From assembly GCF_004358205.1 (NCBI RefSeq), contig NZ_SMYO01000009.1, positions 190,023 through 254,022 of the forward strand: a stretch of DNA of 64,000 bases, written 5' to 3'. The notes beneath the pieces were generated by a model that was given only the letters and a program-made list of their open reading frames with translations, did no database searches and was not told where the DNA came from. This document shows, piece after piece, positions 19,072 to 27,339 of the stretch. Numbering within the stretch: position 1 is the first letter of the stretch; every line of letters starts with the position of its first letter. Made by a program: the position numbers and the translations under genes. The stretch is from Bacillus salipaludis. GTDB taxonomy: Bacteria; Bacillota; Bacilli; Bacillales_B; DSM-18226.

Positions 19072-19578
19072 TTATAATTTGATTTCCTTATTGCTCAACT
19101 TTCGTTCTAGCATGTTAACCAGACCGCCATGATTGATAATTTCCTGTATGTACGGCGGATAGATCGTTGTTGAATAAGACTCGTTTTTCGTTAAGTTATA
19201 AATCACACCATTTTCAAAATCAATTTCAATCTCATTTCCTTCTTCAATTCTAGTTGCTTCCTTACATTCGATTACAGGTAAACCTAAATTTATCGCGTTT
19301 CGAAAAAATATCCTTGCAAAAAATACCGAAATGATGGCACTAATACCAGATAATTTTATAGCAGCCGGGGCTGACTCCCGACTTGATCCGCATCCAAAGT
19401 TTTTACCGGCAACGATAATGTCCCCCGCTTGGAATTTGGAAGGAAAGTCGGGGTCGATACCCTCAAATATATGTTTTGCAGCTTGATCAGCTGATAATTT
19501 TAAATACCGTCCGGGGTTAATCATATCCGTATCCACATTATCTGGAAACACCCATGTCTTCCCTTTAATCTTTTGCAT
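19072..19578 (-). CDS. Aconitase-family hydratase, small (LeuD-like) subunit
   Basis: This is the swivelling small subunit of a two-subunit hydro-lyase. It shows [18 protein letters not shown], the active-site loop [15 protein letters not shown], and 168 residues typical of archaeal/homoaconitase-type LeuD. It starts 46 bp after the large subunit and has AGGAGGATAG before the ATG. True leucine-biosynthesis LeuCD is usually found with LeuA and LeuB; here the neighbours are a lyase and amidohydrolases, so a catabolic unsaturated diacid (for example citraconate or dimethylmaleate) is the more likely substrate. Confidence 0.9.
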   Translation of the reverse strand: MQKIKGKTWVFPDNVDTDMINPGRYLKLSADQAAKHIFEGIDPDFPSKFQAGDIIVAGKNFGCGSSRESAPAAIKLSGISAIISVFFARIFFRNAINLGLPVIECKEATRIEEGNEIEIDFENGVIYNLTKNESYSTTIYPPYIQEIINHGGLVNMLERKLSNKEIKL

Positions 19579-19624
19579 ATCTATCCTCCTAAGTAAGCTG
19601 ACATGTAGTCTGGGTACCGTAAGA

Positions 19625-20881
19625 CTATAAAAACTCTCTTGGGTCGGTTATTCTGCCTGTAATAGCGGATGCCGCAACTGTGGCAGGGGAAGCTAGATAT
19701 ACTTCCGACCCAGATCCCATCCGGCCAGGGAAATTCCGGTTTGTCGAAGATATACATCTTTCCCCGGGAGCAAGCACACCATTGCCAAGTCCAGCGCACG
19801 CTCCGCAACCTGTCGGCAGAAATGTTGCTCCCGCATCGAGCAACGTTTCAACTATGCCGCTTTTTGTAGCCCTTCGCATGACTTCCGATGATGCCGGTGC
19901 AATCAGCAATCGCGTGTTTTTGGAAACTCTTCTGCCTTTAAGAACTTGGGCAGCTATTTCCAAATCATAATACTTAGCTCCCGTACAAGCCCCTATATAA
20001 GCTTGATCTAGAGGCTCGAAGTGATCAATTGCTGAAACAGGCTTTACATTATCAGGAGAATGCGGAAGTGCAACCATTGGTTCTAGCTGATTCGCATTGA
20101 ATTCTAAAGTTTCGAAATAGAAAGCATCTTTATCCGCAGTTACTACCTCAAAATTACTAACATTCCTCTCATTAAGGTAGTCGATAACAATATCATTAGC
20201 TTCGATTATTCCAGCTTTTGCTCCCATTTCAATTGCCATGTTTGACAGAACTAATCTTTCATCCATTGGTAATGTATCGACTGCACTTCCCGAAAACTCA
20301 ACGGATTTATAGGTAGCACCATCAATACCCGTTCTCTGTATTGATTTCAGCATCATATCTTTAGCCATTACCCCTTTGGAAAGTTTCCCTTTCCAAATAA
20401 TCTTGATGGATTCAGGTACTTTCACCCATGTTTTCCCAGTCGCCATGACACCTAACATATCAGTTGATCCTAGTGCGATTGCAAAACATCCCATTGCTCC
20501 GGCTGTTGTTGAATGAGAATCCGCTCCGACATACATCATACCTGGTGTGATGTATCCTCGTTCAACGGGTACAATGTGACCGATACCTTCCCTCTCATGG
20601 AACTTCGAAATCCGATATTTTTTCGCCCATTCCCTAGTCAATTTCAGAATGGAAGCTTCGGTAGAATCGCTGGATGAAACAAAATGGTCAGATATCAAAG
20701 CAACTTTATCAGGATTCCAAACAGTCGCTCCTAACTTCTCCAAGGTAGAACCGAATCTTCGTGGTCCACTCGAGTCATGAATCATTGCAAAATCAATATC
20801 GACCTCAACAATTTCATTCACTTGGACCTGACTCTTTTTACTTGCTCTCGCAATAATCTTTTGGGCTAAAGTATATCCCAT
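19625..20881 (-). CDS. Aconitase-family hydratase, large (LeuC-like) subunit with 4Fe-4S cluster
   Basis: This catalytic subunit adds or removes water on a dicarboxylate. Cluster ligands are visible as Cys in YIGACTGAKYYD and the pair in PTGCGACAG. Substrate motifs DFAMIHDSSGPR and VGADSHSTTAGAMG are present. At 418 residues it is the archaeal/homoaconitase-like form of LeuC. GGGAGTGGAG precedes the ATG. Together with the small subunit downstream it should form a heterodimer or heterotetramer. Its position between the ring-opening amidohydrolase and the lyase suggests it hydrates the unsaturated acid released upstream. Confidence 0.9.
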   Translation of the reverse strand: MGYTLAQKIIARASKKSQVQVNEIVEVDIDFAMIHDSSGPRRFGSTLEKLGATVWNPDKVALISDHFVSSSDSTEASILKLTREWAKKYRISKFHEREGIGHIVPVERGYITPGMMYVGADSHSTTAGAMGCFAIALGSTDMLGVMATGKTWVKVPESIKIIWKGKLSKGVMAKDMMLKSIQRTGIDGATYKSVEFSGSAVDTLPMDERLVLSNMAIEMGAKAGIIEANDIVIDYLNERNVSNFEVVTADKDAFYFETLEFNANQLEPMVALPHSPDNVKPVSAIDHFEPLDQAYIGACTGAKYYDLEIAAQVLKGRRVSKNTRLLIAPASSEVMRRATKSGIVETLLDAGATFLPTGCGACAGLGNGVLAPGERCISSTNRNFPGRMGSGSEVYLASPATVAASAITGRITDPREFL

Positions 20882-20906
20882 ATGAACTCCACTCCCTTCT
20901 GTAAAA

Positions 20907-22286
20907 CTAGATTTGGCGATGGAGATATTTCCCCCTGCCTGGTTTTGCAGTAATCTTACCTTTTTCTAATATCACTTCACCTCGGCTAATGGTGTACACT
21001 GGCCAGCCAACTGCATCCATTCCCTCATACACTGTATAGTCAGAAGCGCTTTGAAGCAGCTGGTGGGTAATCGATTTTTTCTCCTGTAAATCTACAATGG
21101 CAAAATCAGCATCCGCCCCTACTTCAATGCGGCCCTTTTGTGGTAAGTTAAAAGAATCGGCCACTTGGGTAGAACAAATATCTGCAATTCTTTCAAGCGG
21201 AACACCCCTTTTTACATAACCTTCTGTAATCATGAGCGGCAACAAAGCACCTACGCCTGGAAACCCGTATTGTGCTTCGAAGACACCGGTTCCACTTTTA
21301 TATTTCACGTCTTGGCTGCATGGAACATGATCCGTACCGATGGCATTAATAAGTCCCTTTTTAATCCCGTCCCACAAGCGATCTTGATCCCATTGTGTAT
21401 GAATTGGGGGACCGACTTTGGCATGAAGATTCGTTGGAGATTCATTCGTCAATGTTAGGTAATGGACACAAGTCTCGACTTTTGCACCGCTTTCCAATAA
21501 CCATGGAGCTTTCTCCAGCAGATCAACACTCGTTCCGGAAGATAAATGAACAACAAATACGTTTCCACCAACATTCTGATTTAAATAGAGGGTACTAAGC
21601 ATGGATTCTGCTTCAGCATATCCCGGACTCGTTTTCGACCATGTTTTCAAAGTGTCTTCCACAGATTCCTGTTTCAGCTTTTTGGTTAGATACCGATTAA
21701 TATCCATGTTCTCACAATGCATGCCCAAAAGTAGTTTAGGAGAAATGCCTATAAACCGCTCTAGTATTCTCATTAAGTCCATGGAAGTAAGATCGATGGC
21801 ATTGGATACCTTAAATTTATCGTTGAGCTGTCTTTCATAATTTCTAAAAAATTTAAATGACGTAACACCAAATCTTTCAATTACTTCTTCAAGTTCATCA
21901 ATATGGTCTTCTAATAAAATCCCTAAACTATAGCCGAAATCAATATAACTGTTTTGCTCGCCTATTTCTTTCAATCTAGGAAAAGCTTCCAAATAACTTT
22001 TAGGTATTCGATCATAATTAACTAACGTTGTTACGCCACCAACGGCATGCTGCTTTGTATCGATAAAATCATCTTCCAGCGAATTGTAAATTCCCAAATG
22101 CTCATGGGCATCGACCACTCCTGGGAAGATATGTAGGCCTTCTGCATCAATAATTTTCATAGCGTCCATTTCTTGATCTGGGTCATAAATTCCAACGATC
22201 TTTTCATCTTTTATTCCTAAATCTGCACGTAAAACTCCTCTTTTAGGAAAAACAACCTGCCCGTTTCTAATTAATAGATCCAACAT
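20907..22286 (-). CDS. Cyclic amidohydrolase (hydantoinase/dihydroorotase/allantoinase superfamily)
   Basis: This is a binuclear-metal hydrolase that opens cyclic amides, ureides or imides. The metal site is visible: HEH in GVVDAHEHLG, a bridging-Lys candidate in TSFKFFRNY, His in LGMHCEN, His in VFVVHLSSG, and Asp in AIGTDHVPCS. The C-terminal beta part ends with a typical GADADFAIVDL. At 459 residues it matches D-hydantoinase length. AAGGAGGTC precedes the ATG, which overlaps the upstream stop codon (TAATG). It is adjacent to an amidase, which suggests ring opening followed by amide or carbamoyl removal. Confidence 0.88.
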   Translation of the reverse strand: MLDLLIRNGQVVFPKRGVLRADLGIKDEKIVGIYDPDQEMDAMKIIDAEGLHIFPGVVDAHEHLGIYNSLEDDFIDTKQHAVGGVTTLVNYDRIPKSYLEAFPRLKEIGEQNSYIDFGYSLGILLEDHIDELEEVIERFGVTSFKFFRNYERQLNDKFKVSNAIDLTSMDLMRILERFIGISPKLLLGMHCENMDINRYLTKKLKQESVEDTLKTWSKTSPGYAEAESMLSTLYLNQNVGGNVFVVHLSSGTSVDLLEKAPWLLESGAKVETCVHYLTLTNESPTNLHAKVGPPIHTQWDQDRLWDGIKKGLINAIGTDHVPCSQDVKYKSGTGVFEAQYGFPGVGALLPLMITEGYVKRGVPLERIADICSTQVADSFNLPQKGRIEVGADADFAIVDLQEKKSITHQLLQSASDYTVYEGMDAVGWPVYTISRGEVILEKGKITAKPGRGKYLHRQI

Positions 22287-22990
22287 TACTTAATGACCTC
22301 CTTGTATTGTAAGTTTTGTAGATACGTTACGACCTCATCAGCCTTCATGACATCGCAATATTTCATCCATAAATCTAGGAGTCCTGCTTGGTGGGATAAT
22401 TGGATACGATCGTAAACGCAATCTTCTATTACCGCTACATTAAAGTTGTGTGTAACCGCATCAACTGCCGTTGCTCTCACACATCCGCTCGTAGACCCGC
22501 CGACAATGATAATAGAATCCACACCGAGCTTGATCAAATAGCTAATGAGTGGAGTTCCAAAAAAAGCGCTTGCATAACTTTTATCGACAACAATATCCTG
22601 AGATTCTGGCTTTAACTCTTCAACAATTTGCGTTTCTGGCCGTCCATCAATATATTTAGAATTGTCTCTTGCAGCTTTTAAACCGAAGGAATCGAAAGCA
22701 ATCGTTTTCTTTTGTACATTTCTTGTATAGATGACTGGAATACCAACATTTTGAACCTGCTCTTTTAACTCTTTAATTTTTCTTATTCCTGCCCAGGCAG
22801 AAGATCCCCCTCCGCTAGGCCATTGTTCAAGCTGGTCTTCAATGGGCTCATCTGCTCCGATATAGTTGTACTGTGCATCAATAATCATGAAGACTGGCTT
22901 TTTTCCAAGTCCTCTTCTTTTTCCATAACCGCCTTTTTCAATTACAATCTTATCTACATCTGTTAATGCGCTTTCCCAAACATGAGACAT
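22286..22990 (-). CDS. Isochorismatase-family cysteine amidase (N-carbamoylsarcosine amidase/maleamate amidase-like)
   Basis: This is a small alpha/beta hydrolase of the cysteine hydrolase family. The triad is visible as Asp in FMIIDAQYNYIG, Lys in IVVDKSYASAF, and Cys in GGSTSGCVRATA. Relatives remove ammonia from a linear amide or carbamoyl acid (N-carbamoylsarcosine, maleamate, ureidoacrylate). The 234-residue length and the N-terminal extension fit the N-carbamoylsarcosine amidase branch. It lies 3 bp after the flavoprotein stop, with GGAGGTAAG spanning that stop as ribosome site, and overlaps the next gene by one base. Confidence 0.87.
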   Translation of the reverse strand: MSHVWESALTDVDKIVIEKGGYGKRRGLGKKPVFMIIDAQYNYIGADEPIEDQLEQWPSGGGSSAWAGIRKIKELKEQVQNVGIPVIYTRNVQKKTIAFDSFGLKAARDNSKYIDGRPETQIVEELKPESQDIVVDKSYASAFFGTPLISYLIKLGVDSIIIVGGSTSGCVRATAVDAVTHNFNVAVIEDCVYDRIQLSHQAGLLDLWMKYCDVMKADEVVTYLQNLQYKEVIK

Positions 22991-22993
22991 ATG

Positions 22994-24373
22994 CTATCTT
23001 ACCTCCACTTGTTTTATTGATTTTGCTGCATGGGACCCAGCAATTTTTCCAAACCCCAATGCACATAACAAACCATTACCTGCTACATAACCATTAGCAC
23101 GAGTTCCGGAAATACCTACAGAACTTCCACCCCCGGCGTATAAATTAAGAATTGGAGTACCATTCATCCCAAGTACTTGTGCATTTTCGTTTATTTTCAG
23201 TCCTCCCTGTGTATGAAACAAGGCGGGAACGATTTTAATTCCGTAATAGGAATTTATAAGTTTCTTTGGCAAAACTTTTCTCCCAAATTCATCCTCCCCT
23301 ACCGTAACTGAATCATTGTATTTTTCCAGTGTCGTTTTAAGGGTTTTTGAATTCAATCCTAATTTTTCTGCTAAGCCTTCAATGGAGTCCGAGTAATGAA
23401 AAGCTTCGAAATTCGCCAAATTTTTAAAATCCTCAATCCCAAGCAATTGATTGTAAATTTCTCGATCAAAAATCATATAAGCATGCTTTTCCGGTTGCTT
23501 TAATACTTCTGTAGCATATTCGGAATATCCCTGTGATTCATCGCCAAATCTAAAACCTTGGTTGTTGACAATGAATCCACCCAACATGATGGCTCCCCAT
23601 GTAACAAGAAGTCCATGTGCTTCGGAAACGGAAGCATGTCCTTGGTAGGCACTCATATTTTTCAGTTCGGCATTTGCCTCCGCACTCATGGATACAGCAT
23701 CGCCAGTGTTGCCTTCATAGCCAAAATATATTGCGTTCGCAATCTCAGGAATAAATTCACTCACCATCTTCTTGTTTCCACCGTATCCGCCGTCGGCTAG
23801 GATTACCTTTTTTGCTCCTATCCGTTGCATTCCATTGGGCGTGTTCGTTTCTACACCGATTACTTCATTGTTATCGGTGAATAATATTTTAGTAACTGGT
23901 GATTTCAGCATTAGGTAAATGTTATCCCTATTCCTTACAGCTCCTCTTAACATTTTCATTAATTCTAATCCTGATCTTGATGGTGGAGCATGCATGCGGT
24001 ATGTTTTGTGGCCTGGCAGTAAAAACTCTGTTACTAGTGATAGTTTAATATCATGTTGATCAACCAACCATTCAACTAAACTTGCTGATTCCTCACATAT
24101 TCTTAGAGTTTGCTCAGGATCACCTGTATATTTATTTTTTTCTAAAATCTCATTTGCCATTTTTTCTGGAGAATCACTAATGTTCATTTCTTCCTGAAAG
24201 CGTGTGCCTGCCGCTGGTATCATTCCTGCGCTTGCTGCAGTATTCCCCAAAACAAATTCTGTTTTTTCCAAAATAGCGACATCCAATCCACTTTCCGCTG
24301 CTGCAAGAGCGGCAGTTAGACCACAGCCCCCACCACCGACAACAACAACGTCCACCTCGATATCCCATTGCAT
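22994..24373 (-). CDS. FAD-dependent oxidoreductase of the fumarate reductase/ketosteroid dehydrogenase-like family
   Basis: This is the first gene of the catabolic operon. The FAD site is DVVVVGGGGCGLTAALAAAE with the following acidic LEKTEF. A substrate-domain region and the C-terminal FAD-binding stretch LYAGGGSSVGISGTRANGY are also seen. There is no haem-binding or flavin-transferase domain and no signal peptide, so it is a cytoplasmic 459-residue enzyme. Family members add or remove a C=C bond next to a carbonyl or carboxylate. In this operon it could desaturate or reduce the cyclic substrate before hydrolysis. Start: ATG after GGATGGTGAT. Confidence 0.88.
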   Translation of the reverse strand: MQWDIEVDVVVVGGGGCGLTAALAAAESGLDVAILEKTEFVLGNTAASAGMIPAAGTRFQEEMNISDSPEKMANEILEKNKYTGDPEQTLRICEESASLVEWLVDQHDIKLSLVTEFLLPGHKTYRMHAPPSRSGLELMKMLRGAVRNRDNIYLMLKSPVTKILFTDNNEVIGVETNTPNGMQRIGAKKVILADGGYGGNKKMVSEFIPEIANAIYFGYEGNTGDAVSMSAEANAELKNMSAYQGHASVSEAHGLLVTWGAIMLGGFIVNNQGFRFGDESQGYSEYATEVLKQPEKHAYMIFDREIYNQLLGIEDFKNLANFEAFHYSDSIEGLAEKLGLNSKTLKTTLEKYNDSVTVGEDEFGRKVLPKKLINSYYGIKIVPALFHTQGGLKINENAQVLGMNGTPILNLYAGGGSSVGISGTRANGYVAGNGLLCALGFGKIAGSHAAKSIKQVEVR

Positions 24374-24415
24374 AAATTAAATCACCATCCTAAAACAGTT
24401 GTTTGTTTCGCATCG

Positions 24416-24429
24416 TGGAATTCATTCCA
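24416..24429 (-). promoter_or_regulatory. IclR-type operator 1
   Basis: TGGAATTCATTCCA reads as TGGAA-N4-TTCCA, a perfect half-site palindrome, about 45 bp upstream of the flavoprotein start codon and downstream of the predicted transcription start. Confidence 0.65.
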
Positions 24430-24483
24430 TTAATTTTTGACAATCTCCTTAATTGTATTTTTCCTCCTCCTTGTCGTTCCACA

Positions 24484-24503
24484 TTATGGAACGCATTCCA
24501 TAA
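24484..24503 (-). promoter_or_regulatory. IclR-type operator 2
   Basis: TTATGGAACGCATTCCATAA has 8-bp arms around a 4-bp centre. A third half-site (GTTCCA, 24476-24481) pairs with TGGAAC to form an overlapping dyad. The centre is 71 bp from operator 1, close to seven helical turns, and it lies just downstream of the predicted -10 box. Confidence 0.7.
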
Positions 24504-24521
24504 TCTGAATAAGATATTTTT

Positions 24522-24550
24522 AGTTTAAATTCATAGAATGTTTTTGTCAA
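24522..24550 (-). promoter_or_regulatory. Predicted sigma-A promoter of the catabolic operon
   Basis: On the minus strand TTGACA (24545-24550), a 17-nt spacer and TAAACT (24522-24527) are found immediately upstream of operator 2. Confidence 0.6.
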
Positions 24551-24772
24551 TATTAAAAAGATTTACTATTTTTTGAATACTCTAGAAAAATGCAATTTTT
24601 CATACTTGTGGTTGTACTGTCATATGCCTTTTAAACGTAATCGACAGGTGTAACTAATTTTTATCTATGGTTGTATGTAAGGAAAAAGAGGGGTCTCCCG
24701 ACTATTCTTTAAGATTAACAAGTAACAAGAGCATGAAAATCCCAAGTTTGATAATAATGCCAAATCAATCTC

Positions 24773-24813
24773 AAAAGAAAACCTGCCAATTAAAAAATGG
24801 CAGGTTTTCTTTT
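24773..24813. terminator. Strong bidirectional terminator
   Basis: AAAAGAAAACCTGCCA and TGGCAGGTTTTCTTTT form a 16-bp stem with a 9-nt A-rich loop. It insulates the catabolic operon from the decayed aldolase gene. Confidence 0.9.
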
Positions 24814-24883
24814 GTTTCCCTATAAATTTATAAAATAATGTTTATATTGGCTGAAAATTGGTTTATTTAATATTGGTCCTTTT

Positions 24884-25498
24884 TTAATTCACCTTGATCG
24901 TTTCACTAACAACCTGTTCCAACGCATTCGAAATAACAGAAGTCCCTGTAATTCCGATATAGCAAGCCCCTGACTCAAAAACCTTACGAACTCCAGCAGA
25001 ATTAGCAGCGACTGTCCCAATTTTAAAGCCTTCCTCTTTTCCCATCTCAAACAACTCATTGATGGCCAACTGAACTTCTGGATGTCCTGGTCCTTCTGCC
25101 TTAAAGCCCATATTAACAGATAAATCTGTTGATCCAATTAGGCCATGTCTATTCCGGGAACATTCAAGATTTCCCTAAAGTTTTGTACGGCTTCAGGCGT
25201 CTCGATATGAACAGAAATTAAGATATTCTCACCTGCATTATTAAAATAAGCTCCCCTCCATCCTTACCAAAACGTGCCGCCCGGATCACAAAAGCAGCTG
25301 CCCGCTGTCCATGTGGGGGAAATTTTGCTCTTTTTACCACTAGTTCTGCATCTTCTTTATTGTTCACCATAGGCACTTGTATCCCTTTGGCTTCCCGATC
25401 CAGCGCCTTTTGTATACTTGATGCATCATAAGAAACCCTGATAATTGGCACTAAATTAACCAATTACCTCAACGGCAACGGCAATCATTGTCTTCATT
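24884..25498 (-). pseudogene. Decayed HpcH/HpaI-family aldolase gene
   Basis: Pieces in different frames give VPIIRVSYDASSIQKALDREAKGIQVPMVNNKEDAE, then ENILISVHIETPEAVQNF, then the segment IGSTDLSVNMGFKAEGPGHPE and the C-terminus SVISNALEQVVSETI. Together they form most of a class II pyruvate aldolase (intact members have about 250 residues). Frame breaks occur near 25464, near 25245 and near 25144, where the reading runs DMA-stop. The N-terminal part is missing beyond about 25498, where an unrelated plus-strand fragment begins. A second scrap of the same 3' end lies at 15593-15667. Confidence 0.8.
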
Positions 25499-25501
25499 TG
25501 T

Positions 25502-25618
25502 GCTGGTGAATATACGCTTGGTCCTGACCGTTTTGATTACGACATGAATCGACAACGGATTCTTGAACGTTGTGGATGGACATTCTGGAGAGTCAGGAGA
25601 AGTGATTTTTCCAGTGGA
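25502..25618 (+). pseudogene. C-terminal fragment of a superfamily 1 helicase/endonuclease-like protein
   Basis: On the plus strand the peptide DRFDYDMNRQRILERCGW followed by TFWRVRRSDF resembles the very C-terminus of large AAA/helicase proteins that end in a restriction-endonuclease-like (Vsr/DUF559-type) domain, where RQRxLERxGWxFWRIxGSDF is typical. There is no start, and similarity ends after about 40 codons. It abuts the aldolase remnant head-to-head, so a rearrangement joined the two. Confidence 0.5.
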
Positions 25619-25634
25619 TTTATATCATCATTGT

Positions 25635-26324
25635 TTATTTCTGTTCCAGTTTATTCACTTTTCTCTTTACTTCTGCCATTTCTTTAAATAAAAGTTCTAC
25701 ATCTGAATTAACATCAAAAGCCAATGTTTTCATGTCTCTTCTGATAGTTATGAAATTTTAAGTCATGAGTGTTGCTGTGTGTTTAATAATATCTTTTATC
25801 TCTTGCTGTCCCGATATTAATAATTCTTGTCCCTTTTCTAAATTATCTGTGCGCCCTATTAACTCCTTCTGGCCCTTTTCCAAATGATCTGTTTGAACTA
25901 TTATTTCTTGTTGCCCCTTTTTAACATTTTCCATTCGAATCGTTAATTGTTTATGACTTGTAATTAATTCTTTTTGCCCTTTTTCTAATTTATCTGTTCG
26001 ACCTATTAATTCCTTTTGTCCCTTTTCTAAATTACCTGTACGGTTTATTAATTCTTTTTGTCCCTTCTCTAAATTATCTGTACGGCTTATTAATCCTTTT
26101 TGTCCCTTTTCTAAATTGTCTGTACGGCTTATTAATTCTTTTTGTCCCTTTTCTAAATTGTCTGTACGGCTTATTAATTCCTTTTGTCCCTTTTCTAAAT
26201 TGTCTGTACGGCTTTTTAATTCTTTCTGTCCTTTATCTAGATTACTTGTGCAGTTTATTAATTCCTTTTGACCAGTACTTAAATGTTGCAGTTCTGAAAG
26301 GATTTTATTTAATGTTTCCTCCAT
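25635..26324 (-). pseudogene. Coiled-coil repeat protein gene interrupted by one in-frame stop
   Basis: The intact N-terminal part (start ATG 26322-26324 after GGGGGTG) encodes nearly ten 14-residue units of the form TDNLEKGQKELISR, i.e. two heptads each, predicting a long parallel coiled coil. A TAA at 25758-25760 ends the frame after ATLMT. The same frame continues NFITIRRDMKTLAFDVNSD then VELLFKEMAEVKRKVNKLEQ to a second TAA at 25635-25637. The continuation looks protein-like and coiled, so the stop is probably a recent nonsense mutation (GAA to TAA). The shorter 188-residue product may still be made. Function unknown. Nucleotide repeats of 42 bp span about 25790-26260. Confidence 0.7.
25790..26260 (-). 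repeat. 42-bp tandem repeats inside the coiled-coil gene
   Basis: Units of 42 bp encode 14-residue repeats. Several neighbouring copies (26050-26215) are almost identical at DNA level (AATTGTCTGTACGGCTTATT recurs), which implies recent expansion by slippage or unequal crossing over. The flanking copies have diverged. Confidence 0.85.
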
Positions 26325-26389
26325 AAACGCACCCCCGCTCATTGATTAACAAAACATTAACTGATTTTCAATTAAATGTAAAATAGATT

Positions 26390-26617
26390 TTAGATATAAT
26401 CATATCCATATTTTTCAACATACTCCTCAAAAGACAAATGGAAATACTCAGGGACAGTACCAAATAAAATTTCGAACTCACCATTTCGATAACAAACTAG
26501 ATAGCTTTTCTCTTTATCCACATCATCATCATCATATTTTCCTTTAAAAATCTCAAATTGTTCATCCGTCAACGGACTCATTAAGCGTTTACTACTGAAG
26601 GTTGCATCCTTCATCAT
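26390..26617 (-). CDS. Small acidic protein, unknown function
   Basis: I do not recognise a family. The 75-residue product has SPLTDEQFEIFKGKYDDDDVDKEK followed by a beta-rich SYLVCYRNGEFEILFG and an acidic-aromatic end EEYVEKYGYDYI. Its start overlaps the stop of the upstream zinc-ribbon gene by one base (TAATG), so the two are probably translated together and may work as a pair. Confidence 0.6.
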   Translation of the reverse strand: MMKDATFSSKRLMSPLTDEQFEIFKGKYDDDDVDKEKSYLVCYRNGEFEILFGTVPEYFHLSFEEYVEKYGYDYI

Positions 26618-26817
26618 TAAAAAAAATCTTCCATACCCCTTTCTTTTTTCTTCCTCAAAATAAGAAATATTTTTTCTCTATCATATTTTGCTTCGGGGTC
26701 AACTTCACAACCACAGCATTGGCAGATGCTATAGCCCGCACCAGTTTTATAATGATGGTCTTCAACAGCAATTCTTCCACAATCTGGGCAAACTACAGGA
26801 AGAAAAAAAGATGCCAT
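26617..26817 (-). CDS. Small zinc-ribbon-like protein
   Basis: The start is the ATG at 26815-26817, because GAGGGGG lies just upstream. The 66-residue product has VVCPDCGRIAVEDHHYKTGAGYSICQCCGCEVDP, giving CxxC and CxCCxC-type metal ligands of a zinc ribbon, followed by a helical charged tail. It is coupled to the acidic small gene downstream. Function unknown. Confidence 0.65.
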   Translation of the reverse strand: MASFFLPVVCPDCGRIAVEDHHYKTGAGYSICQCCGCEVDPEAKYDREKIFLILRKKKERGMEDFF

Positions 26818-27338
26818 AATTTTATACCCCCTCAATAAAATAAAAACAAGGTTGTTTAATTTATTGACTTAACGAAAGATACACCTCCCCTTTGAGAAAT
26901 ATATAAAAATAGTCTAATTGACAAAGAAGACTGCGATAAAAATGAGAATATAGGTAGAAAATTAAATGAAAACGAGAGCAAAAGAAGCCTTTAACAAAGG
27001 TAGGAAGAAGGTAGTTAAATGAGGTAGGAATTGATTGATTTATAACCAAGGAGAAATTACTAACCATAAGTTAATTTTAACATTTATGTCATTTAATACA
27101 CCACTAATCCAAATCGTTTTCATAAATTCGACAAGAATCCAATTTAATATTGAAAGCCTCTTTGGATAATTTCTAACTCACCGGGGGTCAGGCACCACAG
27201 TTCTGATGAGGAGAAACACAACAGATGTGTCATACTCCGTATACAGTTATATCCAAAATTTTTAGAAAAAAATAAGGGAACAAAAGCAAAAAAAAAGAGC
27301 TTATCGCTCCTGTTAGAATCAGCACATTTTCAAATTAA
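26818..27338. other. Gap with a dispersed GGGTCAGGCACC motif
   Basis: No gene with a ribosome site is supported. The motif CCGGGGGTCAGGCACCACAG (27181-27200) is of a kind I recall recurring in Bacillaceae intergenic DNA; it is a half of a longer hairpin in other places, but here no partner arm is evident. A weak hairpin GAGC/GCTC with a T run at about 27290-27312 could end the SDR gene on the minus strand. Confidence 0.4.
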
Positions 27339-27339
27339 A

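Larger units (their letters stand above)
24374..24772. other. Promoter/operator region of the catabolic operon
   Basis: This stretch holds no gene. It contains a sigma-A-like promoter (24522-24550) and two IclR-type palindromes (24416-24429 and 24484-24503). The remaining about 220 bp up to the terminator at 24773 show no clear element. Confidence 0.6.

Noticed and set aside
19072..20881. Leucine biosynthesis leuCD
   Set aside because: No leuA or leuB nearby, and the operon is full of catabolic enzymes and an IclR regulator; a catabolic hydratase is more likely, though sequence alone cannot exclude it.
25758..26324. Tandem 42-bp repeats considered as a CRISPR array
   Set aside because: Units are contiguous without spacers and encode heptad repeats in frame.
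26861..27067. 68-residue minus-strand reading frame
   Set aside because: No ribosome site and no coherent domain; rich in Phe, Leu and Ser codons as expected from the complement of purine-rich DNA.
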